NCBI RefSeq assembly: GCF_019059575.1
Contig: NW_024882198.1
Location: 278,501-342,500 of the forward strand
DNA: 64,000 nt
Source: Amphibalanus amphitrite
Taxonomy: Eukaryota > Arthropoda > Thecostraca > Balanomorpha > Balanidae
Reading direction: 5' to 3'
Below, piece by piece: positions 11,731 to 22,930 of this stretch. The notes beneath the pieces were generated by a model. The model did not search any database and had not been told where the DNA came from. It saw only the letters and a list, made by a program, of their open reading frames with translations. How positions within the stretch are numbered: position 1 is the stretch's first letter; every line of letters starts with the position of its first letter. The position numbers were made by a program, and so were the translations under genes.

Positions 11731-14700
11731 ATGGCCCGTCTGTGGACGCTGCTGGCGCTGCTGGGCGCCGCCGTCTCGGCGCCGCTCGAGTGCCCGCTGC
11801 CGGACGGTCCCGACTCGGCCGACGAGGCCACTTGCGGCCTCTACTCGGCCTGTGTGTGGGAGCAGGGCGGCTGCCGGCTGGCCGACCGCGTCGGCTACCA
11901 GCTGCTGGAGCCACCGCACGTCATCCATACGGGCTACGAGCTGCTGCTGGGCCGCCGGGACAGCGAGATCACCATGTTCGGAGACGACGTCGAGCGACTG
12001 ACGGTCACTGCCGTCGAGTACGACGACAACAGGATGGCCCTGACGGTAAGAGGGACGAGCGGGCAGAGACAGGGCTGGCTCGAGCAGAAAACGGCAGTAA
12101 ATTTCAGTTCATTCAACTCTTAATCCCGATCATATGCTGGTAATGTACTTGAACTTATCCCACGAAACTTACGCGGTCTTTTTGCTATCTGGCGAGATAA
12201 AAAGTGGGCATTGCTATTGCTTTGTTTGTAAAGGACTACTGATCACTTATGCTCTGTAAACGATACCCCAGGTAACATGTCAACCCTAAAAACTGCTTAC
12301 CCTCGAAGACCCGAGCCCTTGAGGCGTCGGTGTCCGTCTCTGGCCGCTGACCACCGCCCGTTCCCGCTGTCGGCAGTACCGGGACACGGCCGCGGCCCGG
12401 TACGAGGTGCCCGTCGAGCTGGACGTGCCGCCGCTGCCCACTCTGCCGCCGTCCGATCCGCATTACGCCATCACGCTGACGGCCACCGAGGCCGGCCAGA
12501 CGTTCGGCGTCCAGGTGACGCACCGCCAGCGGCCGGTGATCACCTCGCGGCCCGAGCTCATCTACGGAGATCAGTTCATCGAGGCCACCTTCCTGCTGGG
12601 CGCCAGCGACCTGTACGGCTTCGGCGAGAACAACCACGACAGCTTCCGACACGACCTCGAGGCGGGCGTCACATGGCCCATCTTCGCCCACGACCATGGA
12701 CCTGGATTTGATGTCGAGAATCTGTACGGGGTTCACCCCTTCTTCCTGGGAATTGAGGACGACTCCGGAAGCAGTTTCGGCGTACTGATCCTCAACAGCA
12801 ACGCGATGGAGTACCGTCTGTTCCTGCTGGACGGCGTTCCCGCCCTGACGTACCGCACCACGGGTGGCATCCTGGATCTGTACTTGTTCTTTGGTGACTC
12901 GCCGCTGGAAGTGCTGCAGCAGTACCACCGCACTATTGGGCTCCCCGTGATGCCGCCCTACTGGGGCCTCGGCTTCCAGCTCTGCCGCTGGGGCTACAAG
13001 AGCGTCCAGGACATCAGGGACGTTCGTGAGCGGATGAAGGCCGCAGAGATTCCTCAGGACGTCCAGTACTCCGACATCGATTACATGGACGGCAAACGAG
13101 ACTTCACCATCGACCCCAACAACTTCGCCGACCTGCCGACGTTCATCCAAGAGCTCCGCGAGGAGGGCGTTCGCTTCGTGCTGATCTACGACCCGGCGAT
13201 CGCCGCCGACTTCGGCACCTACCCCACCTCGGATCGTGGCGTCGAGCAGGACGTCTTCGTCAAGTGGCCCAATGCGTCGTTCATACCTGAGAACCAGTGT
13301 ACTGGCTGCGGACAGTATGTCGCTGGCAAAGTGTGGCCAGATGGACCGACGCTCTACCCCAACTTCTTCGCCAACCGAACGGTGCAGTGGTGGACGGACG
13401 AGATACGGCGGTTCCGCGCCGCGGCCGGCGAGCCGGATGGTTTCTGGATCGACATGAACGAGCCCTCGTCGTTCGACACCAACATCGGCCGGGTGAGCCA
13501 CAACTCTCTGCGGGGCGCTCTCCAGTGTTCGCACACGGCGCTCGACTACCCGCCGTACACCACCCGCTTCGTCCGGTCCGGTTTCAACCCGAGCGGCACC
13601 GTGGCCGACCACACCATATGCATGGCGAGCGTGCACGCGGCCGACCTGGACGGCACCGCCACCTCGTACTACCACTACGACGTGCATAGCCTGTACGGCT
13701 GGAGCGAGAGCCGCGCCACGCGCGCCGCCGTGCGCGCCACCATGGCCGGCCGGCGCAGTCTGATCGTCAGTCGGAGCACGTTCGTCGGCGCGGGCCGCTG
13801 GGCCACCCACTGGACGGGCGACAACACCGCCAGATGGAGCGACATGAAACGCTCCGTCGTCGGTATCCTGGAGTTCAGCATGTTCGGCTTCCCGCACGTC
13901 GGCGCAGATATCTGTGGCTTCGGAGGCGAAACCAACGAGAACCTCTGTCTTCGCTGGACGCAGCTTGGAGCGTTCTATCCCTTCAGTCGTAACCATAACA
14001 CGATTGGAGCGGCCGCCCAGGACCCGGCCATGTGGCCGTCGGTGGCTGCGGCGGCGCGCGACGCGCTCGGCCTCCGCTACCGGCTGCTGCCCTACCTGTA
14101 CACGCTCTTCTGGCGCGCCTCAGAGATGGGCGAGACGGTGACGCGGCCGCTGGCCTTCCAGTTCCCCTCGGACCCTGCGCTGCGCGGCGTCGACACCCAG
14201 TTCCTGTGGGGCGACGCCGTCATGGTGGCGCCCATCCTGGACGAGGCCAGCATGACGTCCGTCAACGTCACGTTCCCGGCCGGCCAGTGGTGGGACCTGC
14301 GCTCGGGCGCGCTGGCCTACGACGCCGACCACTCGGGTGGCGTGCTCTACCAGGTGGCGCTGGACGAGATGATCCCCGTGTTCGGCCGAGGCGGCGCCGC
14401 CGTGCCCACGCAGCGCAACGCCACCACGACGGCCGCCAGCCGCGCCAACCCGTTTTCGCTGGCGGTGTTCGGCGCCCAGGCGACCGGCATGCTCTTCTGG
14501 GACGACGGAGAGACCACGGACACGTTCAAGGACGGCAGCTTCTACCACTGCCTCTTCCACTTCAGCGACAACACGCTCGACATCCAGGTGAAATAATTTT
14601 CATCGAGTGTTTGGTAAATCATTTCAAGATAAATGTAGAAATTATAGTGTTCATAGCCCATTGATAAAATTGGTCAACTTTTAACACCCAAGTTATCGAC

Positions 14701-14998
14701 AGTCGGTAAGAGTGCCCTGTACCTACTTTTACGTTGTCCGGAACGTGGCTGCTTGTCTGATCAGTGTCTTACCGTACTGTTTTATCCGCAGGTGACCTAC
14801 AACGACACGCAGTGGATGCCGGACCCGACGCTGTCCGAGATCTCCTTCTACGGAGTGCCATCGGAGCCGTCATCGGTCAGCGCCGACGGAGTTCCGATGC
14901 CGGCCGACGGCGTGGTGTACGAGCCGGCCACAGGACTGCTGACGGTGCACACCCAGCTGGGCATGGAGGCAGACCACCGGGTCGTGCTGAATTATTAA
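11731..14998 (+). CDS. Secreted GH31 alpha-glucosidase (maltase-type), intact copy
   Basis: Exons 11731-12045, 12377-14587 and 14792-14998 (TAA), all junctions phase 0, encode 910 aa. The protein starts with a clear signal peptide (MARLWTLLALLGAAVSA) and a short Cys-rich segment (four Cys within about residues 20-50) reminiscent of a reduced trefoil domain. The N-terminal beta-sandwich (RYEVPVELDVP; YGFGENNHDSF) and the (beta/alpha)8 barrel of family GH31 follow. The nucleophile is Asp464 in WIDMNEP and the acid/base is Asp587 in HWTGDN. There is no C-terminal membrane anchor, so a secreted digestive or lysosomal maltase is likely: it would hydrolyse terminal alpha-1,4 (perhaps alpha-1,6) glucose from maltose or starch fragments. 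The family assignment is firm; the exact substrate is inferred. A 586-codon open frame on the opposite strand is a codon-bias shadow. Confidence 0.93.
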
Positions 14999-15704
14999 CG
15001 GTTCTGACCACCTCGGCGTCAGCCTTCAGGCACATAGAATCAGCGTGAACAGCTGTGAAGCGACCGGTTTGCTTATGATGTGGGTGTGAAGCATTAACTG
15101 GAATATATGTCATTTTGGATCAAGATGTTTTTGTCATAATGCTAGGATTTTCATAGCAGGCGAGTGCGGTATGCCGCTTGATGCGTTGACGCTCGGGATC
15201 TCGAGGCAGTCTTGTGTTCTCTCCTTAGGTTAGACTTAGACCCTCGGTCTCACTTCTCAGGTCTGAGACCATCCCATAACAGGAAGGAAGAAGGGATGTA
15301 GGGGAGACGTCTTTATATCTGTGGGGGGGGGGGGACAAATTCCCTTGTTCTTCTATTCGGGGAAAAACATCAATACAGAATCTGTGCTGGCATGTCGCAC
15401 GAGAGACCACGGGGCAAGCCCCGAGGTCTGCTGGATAAATAAATTATATGACGTCAACCATAAAATAACAGTGAAATTATCTAGCGCCATAGAATATCAC
15501 CAACCTTGGAAGCGCGAGTGTTTGTTGCGCATTTGTGGCGCGCTATACGTGAGGTGAGGAGGAGAGGTATTGGTATCAATTTAAAAGTTAAACATATTTA
15601 ACTTTTAAATTGAATATGTACCTAAAATTCAACATAACATTGAGGTTAATGACTAGGTTTAGTTTGATATTATTCAGCTTCCATGACTTGCTGGTACAGA
15701 GGGG
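14999..15704. other. 3' flank of the intact GH31 gene and intergenic sequence
   Basis: No canonical AATAAA is seen soon after the GH31 stop; an AATATA variant lies near 15102. A G run (about 15322-15334) and a perfect hairpin (separate entry) are the only structures noted. Confidence 0.4.
15577..15612. repeat. Perfect 16-bp inverted repeat (hairpin)
   Basis: CAATTTAAAAGTTAAA at 15577-15592, a 4-base CATA loop, then its exact reverse complement at 15597-15612. The A/T-only stem could be a MITE remnant or a cruciform. Function unknown. Confidence 0.9.
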
Positions 15705-15989
15705 CACTGGCGGATCCAGGGGTTCAGCGCGGGGGGGGCATACCAGATCACGGAGCCAAACCTAGGGTACCCCCAAATCCTGTTTTCTCATCGGATTTAG
15801 GCCACTTATTTTTCGTCATAGCCCTGACACGAGTTTTTTTTTTCTTAAAAAAAAAAACAGAAATGGTAGGACACCTGACCCCCACTGGCAGATCCAGGAG
15901 GAGGAGGAGGCTTTTGGGACAAATACACGGGCAGCGCCAGAAATCGACGAAAATTGGTGGGGCCGTTGGGGCCCTCAGCCCCTCAGAAT

Positions 15990-17170
15990 GACTGGTGTAT
16001 AGAGCCGACCCAGGGCCGCCGGTGTGGAACCTTAAGAGGTACTAGCGTGGGACCATCAGAGGTATCGGTGTGGGTTCCCCAGAGGCAGTGGTGTGGGGCC
16101 CTCAGAGGCACTGGTGCAGGAACCACAAAGGAGCCGGTGTGGGCCCTCTAAGGTGCTGGTGTGAGGCCCTCACATGGACGTCGTTGTGGTGCCTCAGACA
16201 CTGGTGTGGCGCTAAGCCCACACCATTCACAGATGGCTGTGTGTGGGGCCCTTGGAGTTGTTGGTGCGAAATGCGAATGCTTAATAACGCAGTAGGACCT
16301 CTCAGAGACCGACAAAGGGCCCTCAGAGGCCGGTAACAGGCCGTATGATGCCAACAATGGGCCTTCACAGGCCGGCAAGTGTCTTCAGGAGCCCTGTGGA
16401 ATCCTTAGAGATCGGCATGGTACTCTCAGACGCCGGTGGGGCCCTCAGAGTCACCGGTGTAGGACCTACAGAGTTACCGGTGGCTGGCTGCCAGAGGCAC
16501 TGGTGTGGGGCCCCAGAGGCGCCGGTGTGGGACCCTGAGAGTCGCCGATGTGGGCCTCAGGAGACACTGGTGTCTCAGAGGTGGCGGTGTAGGGCCCTCA
16601 GACGCGTCTGTGTGGTGCCCTCACAGTCACCGGTGAAGACTTTCAAAGGCATCGTTGTGGGAGTCCTCAGTACTCAGAGACACATGCATGGGGGCAAGGG
16701 GTCTTCAAGAGACCAGCAAGGGCCAGCAGAGGGTTTCAGGAGCCTTGCGGGATTCTGGAGACCGGCGTGGTACTCTCAGGCGTCACTGGGAGCCCTCAGA
16801 CTCACCAGTGTGGGGCCCACAGAGTGCAGGTAGGTAGCCGTCAGATGCGCCTGTGAAAGACCTTCAGAGGCGCCAGTGTGGGGCCCTCAGAGCCGCCGCC
16901 GATGTAGGGCCTTAAGAAATATTGGTGTTAGTCCCTCAGATTGGCGGTGTTGGGCCCTCAAAGGCGCCGGTGTAAGACCCCCACAGGCGCCGTTATGGGC
17001 CCTCAGAGACACTGATGTGGAACTGTGGAGGCGTTCCATGCGGGTATGGGCCAGGACCCTAATTAGAGCTGACGCTTAATAGGTCAGCAAGGTCACTCAG
17101 AGGCCAGCACAGGGCCCTTAGAAGCCGGAGTGGGACCCTTATGGAGATGTGTGATGTGTGATGTGATGTG
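15990..17170 (+). repeat. Degenerate minisatellite inside the hAT-like element
   Basis: More than 25 diverged repeats built on a core like GGTGTGGGGCCCTCAGAG, spaced roughly 22-45 bp apart. Open frames here are Trp/Arg/Gly-rich readings of the repeat, not genes. Similar units in the opposite orientation lie at about 19430-20030 inside a second element. Confidence 0.75.
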
Positions 17171-17585
17171 TGATGTGACTCAGGAGCCCGTGACTCTGTG
17201 AGGTGCCCTCACGAGGCCTGCGGGTCTTATCTCAGTCGAAATAAGGCACGCTTGGACCCTGAGCGGCCAATTGGCACTGCAGGGCCTCTCGGGCCCATAG
17301 GGCACCATGCATCTAATGAGGCGGCACGCGCCCCTTGTGCCCCTCCCCCCCCCCCCGGTTACGCTGCACTGGCTGCGGCCATACAGGTAAATCATATTCT
17401 AACCATCCCCATTCCCAAGCATAGGCGGCGGCCGATTCCTGCATGATTTGCGCAATATGAGTGCCATCGTTAGACAATACGGTCAGAAGGGTTGAAGCGG
17501 CATGACTCCCCTGTGGTTAGAACTAAGAAGCAGCATATTTTTAGACAAAATAAAGCAATGACAACTAAATTGACGTTACTAAAAC

Positions 17586-18174
17586 CAGTGGCGCGGGAAC
17601 CGGGAGGGGGGGGGCTAGCGGGGGCTGAGCCCCCCAGCCGAAAAGCTGGGGGGGCTCGTAATGTATTTGAGCCCCCCCCCCCTCCAGCTGGAGGAATCGA
17701 AATCGGAAATCTACCAACACAATTTCATAGATTCATACATAGGCGCGGGAACCGGGGGAGGGGGCAGTGGGGGAAGCTTGCCCCCACAATTCTGCGGCCG
17801 TGGGGGCGGTCCACACAACTTTTCATGAGGCCAGGAACCGTTGGGCAGCTTGTCCTTCCCAAATTAGGGGTTGTGGGTCACATAGGAAGAAAGCATGTAA
17901 GTGAAAAATCCACCTCTTTCACTGGCTCGGCAACTCAATTGACAGATTAAAACCTTTACTCCAGGCTGCCAAAACGGTAGTTTCTTCACTCAGCTGAGAC
18001 GGAATGCCTCACTTTTTGCATTTTTCGTTTTTTTGTTGTTGTTGTTGTTGAAAAGACCAAAGTCTGAAAAATAAGTGGCCTAAAACCGGTGAGAAAACTA
18101 GATTTGGGGGTACCCTAGGTTGATCTCTATTATGGTTCAGCCCCCCCAGTCTGGAAGAAGTTCTCGCGCCGCTG
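17586..18174. mobile_element. Nested hAT-like MITE with 8-bp target duplication ACTAAAAC
   Basis: Left end CAGTGGCGCGGGAACC at 17586 and right end (as reverse complement) CAGCGGCGCGAGAACT at 18174, flanked by exact ACTAAAAC (17578-17585 and 18175-18182). Its right subterminal region shares the CCTAGGGTACCCCCAAAT and TAGGCCACTTATTTTTC blocks with the left end of the host element, so the two belong to related families. It contains hairpin G/C runs (about 17605-17685) and a second internal GGCGCGGGAACCGGGG copy near 17743. Confidence 0.8.
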
Positions 18175-18365
18175 ACTAAAACGACTCTGATCACAAAAGT
18201 AGTTACTAGGAAGGCTTTCTAAACCATTTTTATTTAGTTCCTCGTTATAGGCGTAAGAAGTGTAAGTCTGAACGGGGGGGGGCATACTTGTACTGAATGC
18301 CCTCCCCAGGCTCCTGTCGGGGGGGGGCATATGCCCCTAATGCCCCCCCCCTGGATCCGCCAGTG

Positions 18366-18619
18366 CAGAGGGGTGTTCACGGGCACCGCACACTGCTGCG
18401 TGCGGTGTGTGCGGTGCGTCCAGCAGGCGTGGGGGTAGGGGATGGGTAGGCTGCTCTGACGTCACGGCTGCGTGCGGTGGACGGTCCGCTGTGGCCAGTC
18501 CCGACCGGCCACAGCGGTCGCTGTGTGCGGTGACGGAAGGCTGACGTAGGGACGCAGTGGGCGGAGCTTGGAGGCTGTGTGCGGTCCGACCGCACACAGG
18601 GCCCGTGAACAGCCCTCTG
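18366..18619. mobile_element. Palindromic (foldback) MITE, GTGCGGT-rich
   Basis: Left end CAGAGGGGTGTTCACGGG and right end CCCGTGAACAGCCCTCTG are inverted repeats, and the whole 254 bp folds back on a centre near 18501, where CCGCTGTGGCC (18486-18496) faces GGCCACAGCGG (18507-18517). Both arms carry repeated GTGCGGT/ACCGCAC motifs. I find no clear target duplication; the left neighbour is now the hAT-like element that inserted at this edge. Confidence 0.7.
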
Positions 18620-18986
18620 GAAAAGCAATAATCTTCTCTGTGAGGCTATTGTCAAAATTGGGCGTTTTTAAGCCATGGCCCTGTTTCACCGGTGATAGCA
18701 GCACGCCGATTTTACGACTTGTCAAATTGGGTTTCCATGGAGACATCAACAGGCCCATTGCTCCAACACTACCACAAGTGTGACGTCAGCTTGCGCAATT
18801 TGATAGCAGCTTGGTAGCAGCAGCCCGTGAAACACCGCCCATATTTCTATGAAATCGGATACATTCAGTAGCCGAATCTAGCTATAGTAAGAGTAAGACT
18901 CTTATAGCTATTTAGGTTGATATGTACCTGCCATTGTGATTATGCTTGACTTGGAGCCTCGACTTGATTTGCTTCACCGCTTGGCC

Positions 18987-20661
18987 CATTAGCGTCGCCA
19001 CGGGGGGGGGGCAAGCGGGGCAGCTTGCCCCCCCAACCTCGGACCGGGCACCCCCTGAGATCGATACAGATCCGATGAGATTTTGGAGTCGGGGAAAAAT
19101 GGGGGTACCTTTCTGAGAATGCCTGTGAGGTCAGACTCTGTTGGAGCGTGCAGTTCAAACCAAAGTCAGAGTCGCAGTCGCCAAAATCTTCAAGACTCCG
19201 ACTCTCGACTCGGAAATGTCAATGCCATGATTCATGCCATGTTCCTAGTTGGTTCTTTATTACATTTTGTAGCTGGTTTTCATAAATTTTGGAGTGCTGA
19301 CTGACACATAATTTACGTTCAAAGCGTGACACGAAATCTTCGGGGCCTTTCTCAACTCTCGTCAAATGTCTGCGACAGGCACAAGTACCGTTCAAGTGCC
19401 GCAGGGCTCATGAGCCTGCTTTTCACACAGGCTCCTAAGGAGCTCCACTGAGCTCTAAGAAGCTTTCGGAGGGCCCAAACCGGCCTCTGAGAGTCCCACT
19501 GGTGTCCATGTTCTCTAGAGGGCCCATACAGGGATCTTTGAGGACATTATACATACGTAGACCTCTGAAGGGCCACACGAATCTTTGAGGATGCCTTCGA
19601 AAATTTCTGAAAACCTCAACTGGCCTATGATAGTTCAGCCGAACTTTTGAGGCGACAGGCTTTACTAACCCCAACCCGGCATCTGAGGGGTCACAACTCA
19701 CGTGTCCCTCTGAGGGCCGCAACACATGTTTCTTATGTCCCTACCAACGTAAGGTCCTTAAGGATTCGACACAGACCCCGACGGTTCACACTGTTATTCG
19801 AGGGCTCCAGGCTCAGCCTGGGCCTAGTCTCTTAGCGCCCGCCGCCCACACTGGCTTCTGAAAGCTCGTGTGCCCTAAAGGGCTTTCCGGGCCCACCTTA
19901 GGCTCGGAAAGCCCTAAAGCACCACATACACGTAAATATTTGGGGTGACCAACGCCGATCTCCGGGATCCTAAGCAGGCTTCTGAGAGTCCACACTGACC
20001 CTGAGTGGCCTGAAATGGCCTGGAAGTCGCAATCCTATCTCTCTTGCCGCCATGCCGTGCGTAACTTTTGGTTCCGTTAAATATTTTTGGTCGCGTTTGC
20101 AGCGCTTCCCTTCACTCGAAAAACCAGAAACTTTTTGTTCACACTCGAGTGAACAAAACACTTCTTCTCACTGCAGCAAGGATGAATGATGTACTTTCGA
20201 TTCACACTTCCGACATTCTCTCTCAGTCTCCGCCGAATGCCCAATTCTTAGCTACAATCGGCGGCTGGGATAAGCCCTATGCATTTCACGTAAAACCTCG
20301 GCATGCATGCGTGAATGGAGGTTTTAGCGAGGTGATCCGATTCAAATGGAGCGTTTTTCACCTTCTACTGGGTAATGATCATGAGCGACGAGAGTCTGCA
20401 CAGGGGCCCTCTGCAGTGCGTCGGCAATCGCAGCCACTGTAATTCTAACGGTCGTTTTTGTCCAGAAATGTCAAAATTTTGATTTTTTGTAAAAAAAATA
20501 CATGCTATAGCTAGAAGGAAAACTTTGTCACCATCGGATTCCTCGCACCATTGCGCGTCGAATGATATGTAAAACGAGTGAGTAACGGCTGGGGAAAGGC
20601 AAGATTTAACACAAAACTTGATTTTGCCCCCCCCAACCGAAAATGTCTGGCGACGCCTATG
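18987..20661. mobile_element. hAT-like element with 8-bp target duplication GCTTGGCC
   Basis: Left end CATTAGCGTCGCCA at 18987 and right end (reverse complement) CATAGGCGTCGCCA ending at 20661, flanked by exact GCTTGGCC (18979-18986 and 20662-20669). Just inside the left end is a hairpin of GGGGGGGGCAAGC and GCTTGCCCCCCC. The middle (about 19430-20030) holds diverged GGCCCTC(A/T)GA-like units, in the orientation opposite to those at 15990-17170. A short run of AGACTCCGACTC-like sequence lies at about 19190. No transposase is recognised. Confidence 0.75.
19430..20030 (-). repeat. Degenerate minisatellite, inverted relative to the one at 16-17 kb
   Basis: Diverged units around CTCTGAGAGTCC and GGGCCCA(T/C), spaced irregularly by about 25-45 bp, read best on the minus strand. 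They resemble the 15990-17170 array and suggest that the two hAT-like elements share an internal repeat block. Confidence 0.55.
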
Positions 20662-20949
20662 GCTTGGCCCCCAGTGACGCGATTTCAGCTCCACTGGGGG
20701 GGCCAGCGGCATCACTGGGGGGGCGCCCCCCCAGTTAACATGTTAGAGGAGGCCCTGGCTTCAAGCAGCCAAATACATTTTCAATATCCAATATAATTTC
20801 ATGATAATGTTTTAGTTTCAGCCAGTGTTCACACCATGCATACCTACCTGCCTACTTTTTTGTTTACAATGTCTATTCAAATCTAAAAATTATATTTATT
20901 AGTGCAGCAAACATAATGGTAATTCATTGAAGTGAGGTCACCTTAGCAG

Positions 20950-21205
20950 GCTTACCTAATCTGACTTCACTCAGCCTAATCTAACCCAACCTAACCTTAC
21001 CTAACCCTTCTTATGATCTTAGCCTAACCTGACCTGATCTAACATTAACCTAACAGACAGACTGAGACTGAGTACTAAGTGAAGTTATGGAAATCGGCGA
21101 GAACTGGCCCTACAGGACATTGTGTCTCTTGCCCCCATAACACGAAGATGAAGATGAACCTTAAGCCTACCTAACCTAACCTAACACCTACCTACCTCAC
21201 ACCTA
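20950..21205 (-). repeat. CCTAA-rich tract resembling arthropod telomere repeat
   Basis: Scattered and short tandem CCTAA and near-variants (for example around 20985-21055 and 21172-21190), that is TTAGG on the minus strand, the telomere repeat of most arthropods. The copies are degenerate and interrupted, so this is at most an interstitial relic or simple repeat. Confidence 0.5.
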
Positions 21206-21436
21206 CCTCTGGCAGAAGTCCAGGCTGGATTGGGCCAGATAAGGTTGGGCTGGGCAACCTACGTCCTACCCTCAATGGGTTATCATGAGCTTTGTCAATC
21301 TTTATTCAGGACATTGAAAGCATGGAAAGGAGCAAAATTTACCCTTCAGAAACTGTGTGGACCTCAGCTGCAGTCCTACTGATTGCTGTATTACCTCACA
21401 TCCAAGATCAGTGTGGGGTGATGTCAATTCTGTGGA

Positions 21437-22095
21437 GAATGTTGTTACGGAGCGAGCGAAGCGAGCGGAGTCTTTCCTGAAATTTCTGAGTATGAGCGGC
21501 CGGCCGTGCGGACGCTTTTGCGAGGCTTATATCTCAGCAACCACTTGACCGATTTACACGCGGTAATTTTTGTAGGGTAGCTTCATTCCTTCTACCAAGT
21601 ATTGGACTATTCCCGATGCATGTGGGTGACCCCTTATGCACGTGCCACGTGCAAAACGAAGAGGTGTCCGTTTTGTAATTGTTGCAATATTTCGGTAACT
21701 ACTTGGCCGATTGCGCTGAAACTTGGCATGTAGGTAGGCACCCACTAGGCACTGCATATCCATGTGCCAGAGTTGGGGTGCTGCTGCACGTGCGCACGTG
21801 CAGGGGTCGTTTCCAGATCTCGAGAACGGCTGGACCGATTGCGCTCAAATTTGGTACACGGTTAGGGACCAGTTAGTAGGGTGCCGTGCACAAGTCAGTT
21901 GGGACCCATTTAGCACGTGCGCACGTGCAGGGTGCCGCTCCCAGATCTCGAGAACGGCTGGGCCGATTGTGCTCAAATTTGGCACATCGCTAGAAACCGG
22001 TCAGTAGGGTGCCGTGCACAAGTCAGTTGGAGGTACCCCCTCGAAATTTCGCACGTGCAAGACTCACCCCCTCGCTCGCTCCGTTAGTCGCCCCA
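21437..22095. mobile_element. Repeat element with about 129-bp internal tandem units
   Basis: Bounded by TTACGGAGCGAGCGA (about 21445) and TCGCTCGCTCCGTTA (about 22071-22085), an inverted pair. Inside are tandem units each with AACGGCTGG(A/G)CCGATTG(C/T)GCTCAAATTTGG-type sequence (starting near 21814 and 21943, with a more diverged copy near 21690) and an exact palindrome GCACGTGCGCACGTGC at 21786-21801 and 21913-21928. No protein is recognisable and I see no clear target duplication, so the class is unknown. Confidence 0.6.
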
Positions 22096-22734
22096 AAAGG
22101 CGCTATACTGGTACCTAACTTGGTAGGTACGTACCAGTTAGAACATCTGTGCATCATCAGAGAAAATGATGAGCAGGTTGAGACAAAATGGAACCAGCCA
22201 GTGAATAGTTGATATTCAATATATTTACATCAATTATGCAGATTGCAGACATTTTGATTTTGTGTAAAGAAAAAAGTTACATCTTGGTTGGGTTTGTGCA
22301 AATTTTTTGTCTGCTTGGTGTGGGGCCGTGGGCACTGGGCTGGTGCAAGTTTGTCACCCCAGTGGATGCAGCTGGTCAACCTCTTCTGAGATTATCTGAA
22401 TTGATGGCTTAAAAAAATATTGCTGTCTTTCTCTAGCATCCTTTAAACTTTAAACTCAGGGGTGGCCAATTTCAGCCATTTTCAACGACAACGTCTTGTA
22501 GATTATGACTGTCCGAATTCACAGCATATCCAAGATCCTCTGGACCGCTGTTTATTTTTTTATGCAGGAATAATGGAAAATAAACTTTGGCTTTTTACAC
22601 TTCTACATTGAGCTTCCTTGTTTTTGTTCAGTGGAATCATTTAAGTACCTATCTAACTTAGTCAACTACTCAGTTGCCTACCCTCTTTGGCCACTTTATA
22701 AGGACAGAGAAGAAGGTGGTCTGACCACTTAAAG

Positions 22735-22930
22735 GATTTGACCTGACCTGGGATGTTACTGGTCCAAATAAGATCTTGAAATTGGGCACCCGTGGCGGTG
22801 GCTGCGCCTTGTAATGGCGCGCACCCTCCTTTTCCGTGAGGCCTAAGCTCAGTTGTAGGGGGGGGGGGGGGACGGCGAGGGAGCCCCTCGACCGGAGCGC
22901 ATGTAGAAATCCGATAGATCCGGCGAGGGT
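22735..22930. repeat. Dispersed repeat, copy 1
   Basis: Shares ordered blocks with 52810-52998: TTGACCTG...GGGA, TTGAAA, GGCGC(A/G)CAC, TCCG(T/C)GAGGC, a G-run, then TCCGGCGAGGGT. The two copies sit 30 kb apart, one upstream of the RNF13-like gene and one in the calexcitin intron. Element class unknown. Confidence 0.5.

Larger units (their letters stand above)
15705..18365. mobile_element. hAT-like element with 8-bp target duplication CAGAGGGG
   Basis: Termini CACTGGCGGATCCAGG at 15705 and its reverse complement ending at 18365 are flanked by an exact 8-bp duplication, CAGAGGGG (15697-15704 and 18366-18373), as expected for the hAT superfamily. The left subterminal part has G-runs, a CCTAGGGTACCCCCAAA block and GGCCACTTATTTTTC. 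The interior (about 15990-17170) is a degenerate GC-rich minisatellite, and another hAT-like element is nested at 17586-18174. No transposase domain is recognisable, so it is non-autonomous. The duplicated target is also the first 8 bp of the palindromic element at 18366-18619, so it probably inserted at that element's edge. Confidence 0.8.

Noticed and set aside
12236..13996. 586-codon open frame antisense to the intact GH31 gene
   Set aside because: It mirrors the GH31 coding strand; composition (Val/Gly/Asp/Arg-rich) and lack of any domain fit a codon-bias shadow. A similar antisense frame lies over the left copy.
15990..17170. Trp/Arg-rich frames in the hAT-like element as protein genes
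   Set aside because: They are translations of a degenerate minisatellite.
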